NCBI GenBank assembly: GCA_964629345.1 | Contig: CAZVSG010000047.1 | Coordinates: forward strand, 1-15,860 | Source: UBA6115 sp964629345 | GTDB lineage: Bacteria > Bacillota > Clostridia > Christensenellales > Aristaeellaceae | Length of the DNA: 15,860 nucleotides | Reading direction: 5' to 3' | Part shown: positions 13,858-15,860 of the stretch, one piece after another | Layout: each line of letters starts with the position of its first letter | Position numbering within the stretch: position 1 is the stretch's first letter | Made by a program: the position numbers and the translations under genes | The notes under the pieces: model-generated | The model's input: the letters and a program-made list of their open reading frames with translations, nothing else | The model's database searches: none | Told to the model about the DNA's origin: nothing

Positions 13858-15005
13858 TGGATTGCAAACGTTTCGAACCCCTCCTTGAAGACTGCCTTGG
13901 AGGCTCGCTGGATGAGGCCGCCAGGCTGGAAGCGGAAGTGCACCTGCGTTCCTGCCCTGCCTGCCGGATGCGCCTGAAGGTCGTTGAAGACTGCCGGACC
14001 CTGAATGAAGAGGACGAGGTATCCGTCAGCTTTATGGAGGGATACCGCGAGCGGATCATGAAGGAGGAGACCTTGCCTGAAAAGAAGATGACCAAACTCA
14101 ACAGATGGCTTGCAGTCGCGGCTGCCTTTGTCTTTATCGTCGGCGGCACTTTCCTTGCAGGCCGGAACCGGATCAGCAATGCCCCGGAGGCCGCGGCGCC
14201 GCCTGAAAGCGGCTATGCGATGGAGAATGACACAAGCGCGCGGGGATCAGGAGAAGTATATGCCGCTGTGCCCGACATGGCCGATGCTTCCATGTTCAGC
14301 GAGGCGGGGAAACAGGCCGCCGGTGAAGGACAGACGGAGAAAATCATCCGCACTGTTCAGATGGAGATGACCACCCGCAGCTTCAGCATAGACTATGACA
14401 TGATCCGGGAAGCCGTCCTGGCATCCGGCGGCCGGATCCAGGAAGCAAACCTCCGCATCGGATACGGCGATCTTCGCACTGCCTACATGACGCTGCGCGT
14501 ACCGGCCGGAAAACTGGATGCCCTGACAGCGTCGGTCAAGGATGTCGGACGCCTTGTATCCTTCAACGAGTCGGCCGAGGACGTCAGCGAGCAGTACGCG
14601 GACGTTTCAACGCGGCTTGAAACCCAGAAAACCAAGATGGAACGGCTTCAGGCCCTTCTGGCCAAAGCAGAGAGCGTTGAAGACCTGATCGCCATCGAGA
14701 ATGGCATCTCAGACACGCAGTATGAGATCGACCGGCTGACCGGGCAGCTGCTCGGCATGGACAGCAGGGTCGACTACTCCACAATGAACCTTACCCTCAG
14801 GGAGCTCAGCGCGGCGGAGACCTCCCAGGACAAGGAGGAGACCCTTCCGGAGCGCATCAGGAACGGTATCGAAGCAGCCTGGAAGACCTTCAGCTATATC
14901 CTCGGCGACCTGGCTGTTTTCCTGGCAGTCGCGCTGCCATACCTGCTTGCCCTGGCTATCATCATCCTGGTGATCAGAACCGTCATGAAAAGGAGAAAGA
15001 AATGA
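13857..15005 (+). CDS. zinc-finger anti-sigma factor fused to DUF4349 domain
   Basis: A 382-residue two-part membrane protein. The N-terminus is a putative zinc-binding anti-sigma domain (about 1-75) with Cys3 and the His29-x3-Cys33-x2-Cys36 motif that binds and holds ECF sigma factors. TM1 follows (about 84-101, WLAVAAAFVFIVGGTFL). Next come a low-complexity linker rich in Ala, Gly and acidic residues (105-160) and a DUF4349 domain (about 161-375): IIRTVQMEM, LRVPAGKLDALTASV (213-227), NESAEDVSEQYADVSTRLET (237-256), a coiled coil (about 250-300) and a C-terminal TM (about 350-374) with a basic tail. DUF4349 would lie outside the membrane, with both ends inside, and could be the stress-sensing part. 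AGGAGGGG precedes the ATG. Its end overlaps the SIMPL gene (ATGA). The sensing role is inference; the domains are clear. Confidence 0.88.
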   Translation: MDCKRFEPLLEDCLGGSLDEAARLEAEVHLRSCPACRMRLKVVEDCRTLNEEDEVSVSFMEGYRERIMKEETLPEKKMTKLNRWLAVAAAFVFIVGGTFLAGRNRISNAPEAAAPPESGYAMENDTSARGSGEVYAAVPDMADASMFSEAGKQAAGEGQTEKIIRTVQMEMTTRSFSIDYDMIREAVLASGGRIQEANLRIGYGDLRTAYMTLRVPAGKLDALTASVKDVGRLVSFNESAEDVSEQYADVSTRLETQKTKMERLQALLAKAESVEDLIAIENGISDTQYEIDRLTGQLLGMDSRVDYSTMNLTLRELSAAETSQDKEETLPERIRNGIEAAWKTFSYILGDLAVFLAVALPYLLALAIIILVIRTVMKRRKK

Positions 15006-15712
15006 AAAAGTTCATCGTTGCATTGCTCGCCCTGACCCTTGCCCTTGCCCTTTCCATCCCCGCGCTTGCTGAGGACGACGGACCCAGGCTGGTCGTCACC
15101 GGCACCGCCACGATAGCCCTTCCGGCGGATTCGGCCACCATTGAGATCGGCGCGCAGACCCGCGGGCGCACCGTCGGGGAAGCGCACAGGGAAAACGGGC
15201 GCATCATGGAAGACGTGATCCGTGAAATGGAGAAATTCGGCGTTTCAAAGGAAGACATCCGCACCAGCCAGTTCTACGTCTACTTTGAACAGAACAACAG
15301 CGTGTACACCGCAGCAGAGAACCTGATCGGCGGAAGCTACACCGTGACCAACATGGTGTACATCACCCTGCGCGACATCACCCGGGTGTCCGAGGCCATT
15401 GACGCGGCGGCCGCGGTCGGCGCCAACAACATCTACAACCTCACCTTCCAGTCCTCAAAGAGCATCGAAGGATACAATCAGGCGCTCAAAAGGGCTGTGG
15501 AGGATGCAAGGGCAAAGGCGCAGGTTCTGGCGGAAGCTTCGGGCAAGACCCTGGGCGACATTCTCCTGATCGAATCCAACGACACCTACGGCGCGCCTTA
15601 CGGCATCCAGAACCGCGCCGACTTTGCCGGCGAGGCCGCTGTGAGCACGCCGATCCTTTCCGGAGATGTGTCCATCAGCGCTTTTGTAACCCTGACGTTT
15701 GCCCTCCGGTAA
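15002..15712 (+). CDS. secreted SIMPL-domain (DUF541) protein
   Basis: A 236-residue protein with a clear signal peptide (MKK, a Leu/Ala core, ALA-ED cleavage near residue 23). The rest is a SIMPL/DUF541 domain: the opening LVVTGTATIALPADSATIEI (30-49), GRTVGEAHRENGRIMEDVI (54-72), GVSKEDIRTSQF (80-91), YTVTNMVYITLRDI (112-125), a VGANNIYNLTF segment (139-149) and EDARAKAQVLAEASGKTLG (167-185). SIMPL proteins are secreted or periplasmic; some form ring-like oligomers, and their molecular role is poorly known. AAAGGAG lies in the end of the anti-sigma gene, and the ATG overlaps that gene's stop. As the third gene of a sigma/anti-sigma operon it may be an envelope-stress effector or a partner of the DUF4349 ectodomain (inference). 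Confidence 0.93.
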   Translation: MKKFIVALLALTLALALSIPALAEDDGPRLVVTGTATIALPADSATIEIGAQTRGRTVGEAHRENGRIMEDVIREMEKFGVSKEDIRTSQFYVYFEQNNSVYTAAENLIGGSYTVTNMVYITLRDITRVSEAIDAAAAVGANNIYNLTFQSSKSIEGYNQALKRAVEDARAKAQVLAEASGKTLGDILLIESNDTYGAPYGIQNRADFAGEAAVSTPILSGDVSISAFVTLTFALR

Positions 15713-15734
15713 ATCCCGCATACATAACTTACTG

Positions 15735-15767
15735 AGCGCCGGGCCTGTGCCCGGCGCTTTAAGTTTT
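15735..15767 (+). terminator. strong intrinsic terminator of the sigma operon
   Basis: A perfect 10-bp stem (AGCGCCGGGC at 15735-15744 with GCCCGGCGCT at 15749-15758), a CTGT loop, and a T-rich tail (TTTAAGTTTT, 15758-15767) lie 22 bases after the SIMPL stop codon. Confidence 0.9.
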
Positions 15768-15775
15768 CACATAAA

Positions 15776-15843
15776 ACGATATCCAGGGGAGTTTCAGAGG
15801 GCACAGCCCTCTGACTGTAATCGTATCGCTCGGCTTTGCCGGG
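15776..15843. repeat. two adjacent hairpins, possible REP-like intergenic repeat
   Basis: TCAGAGGGC (15794-15802) pairs perfectly with GCCCTCTGA (15806-15814) around ACA. This stem is enclosed by a wider pair of arms, ACGAT (15776-15780) and ATCGT (15820-15824). A second hairpin, CTCGGC-TTT-GCCGGG (15829-15843, one G-T pair), follows. There is no T tract, so it is not a terminator. G/C-rich hairpins of the form GAGGGC-loop-GCCCTC are a common type of dispersed intergenic repeat in clostridial genomes. No second copy is present in this window. Confidence 0.45.
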
Positions 15844-15860
15844 CGGGCGGGGAGAATTGC

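Overview
The window reads as chromosomal DNA from a GC-rich, Gram-positive-type anaerobe of the Clostridia. The reasons are strong AGGAGG-like ribosome binding sites, an adjacent dxs and tlyA pair, a small DUF896 (YnzC-like) protein, VanW-domain proteins, and an ECF sigma factor followed by an anti-sigma/DUF4349 fusion. The exact taxon cannot be fixed from this sequence. I see no tRNA, rRNA, CRISPR array, insertion sequence or phage gene. Coding density is high.

Layout. (1) 1-1766, minus strand: an MFS transporter, then an SDR oxidoreductase that runs off the left edge and resembles D-mannonate oxidoreductase. (2) 1831-4543, plus strand: dxs (isoprenoid precursor synthesis) and tlyA (rRNA 2'-O-methyltransferase) overlap by 4 bp (GTGA), start from an extended -10 promoter and end in a short hairpin with a T6 tract. 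(3) 9962-4598, minus strand: a tightly packed six-gene envelope operon. In transcription order it holds a GT2-GtrA fusion glycosyltransferase, a secreted phosphodiester glycosidase (NAGPA) protein, an Lgt-fold membrane protein that has lost most of the Lgt catalytic residues, a DUF896 protein, and two tandem SH3b-SH3b-VanW secreted paralogs. Its promoter lies in a 378-bp divergent intergenic region. (4) 10231-13189, plus strand: an MMPL/RND-type membrane transporter and a secreted partner protein 1 bp downstream. (5) 13251-15764, plus strand: an ECF sigma factor, a zinc-finger anti-sigma factor fused to an extracytoplasmic DUF4349 domain, and a secreted SIMPL (DUF541) protein, closed by a strong intrinsic terminator. 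The last 90 bp hold two hairpins that look like an intergenic palindromic repeat.

How the genes may work together. Most of the right two thirds concerns the cell surface: glycolipid or glycan building (GT2-GtrA), glycan phosphodiester trimming (NAGPA), wall-associated VanW proteins, an MMPL exporter with a secreted partner, and an envelope-stress-type sigma/anti-sigma switch. The two least explained items are the degenerate Lgt homolog in its operon and the sigma/DUF4349/SIMPL module. Functional statements rest on recognised motifs and family knowledge; the joint roles are inference.
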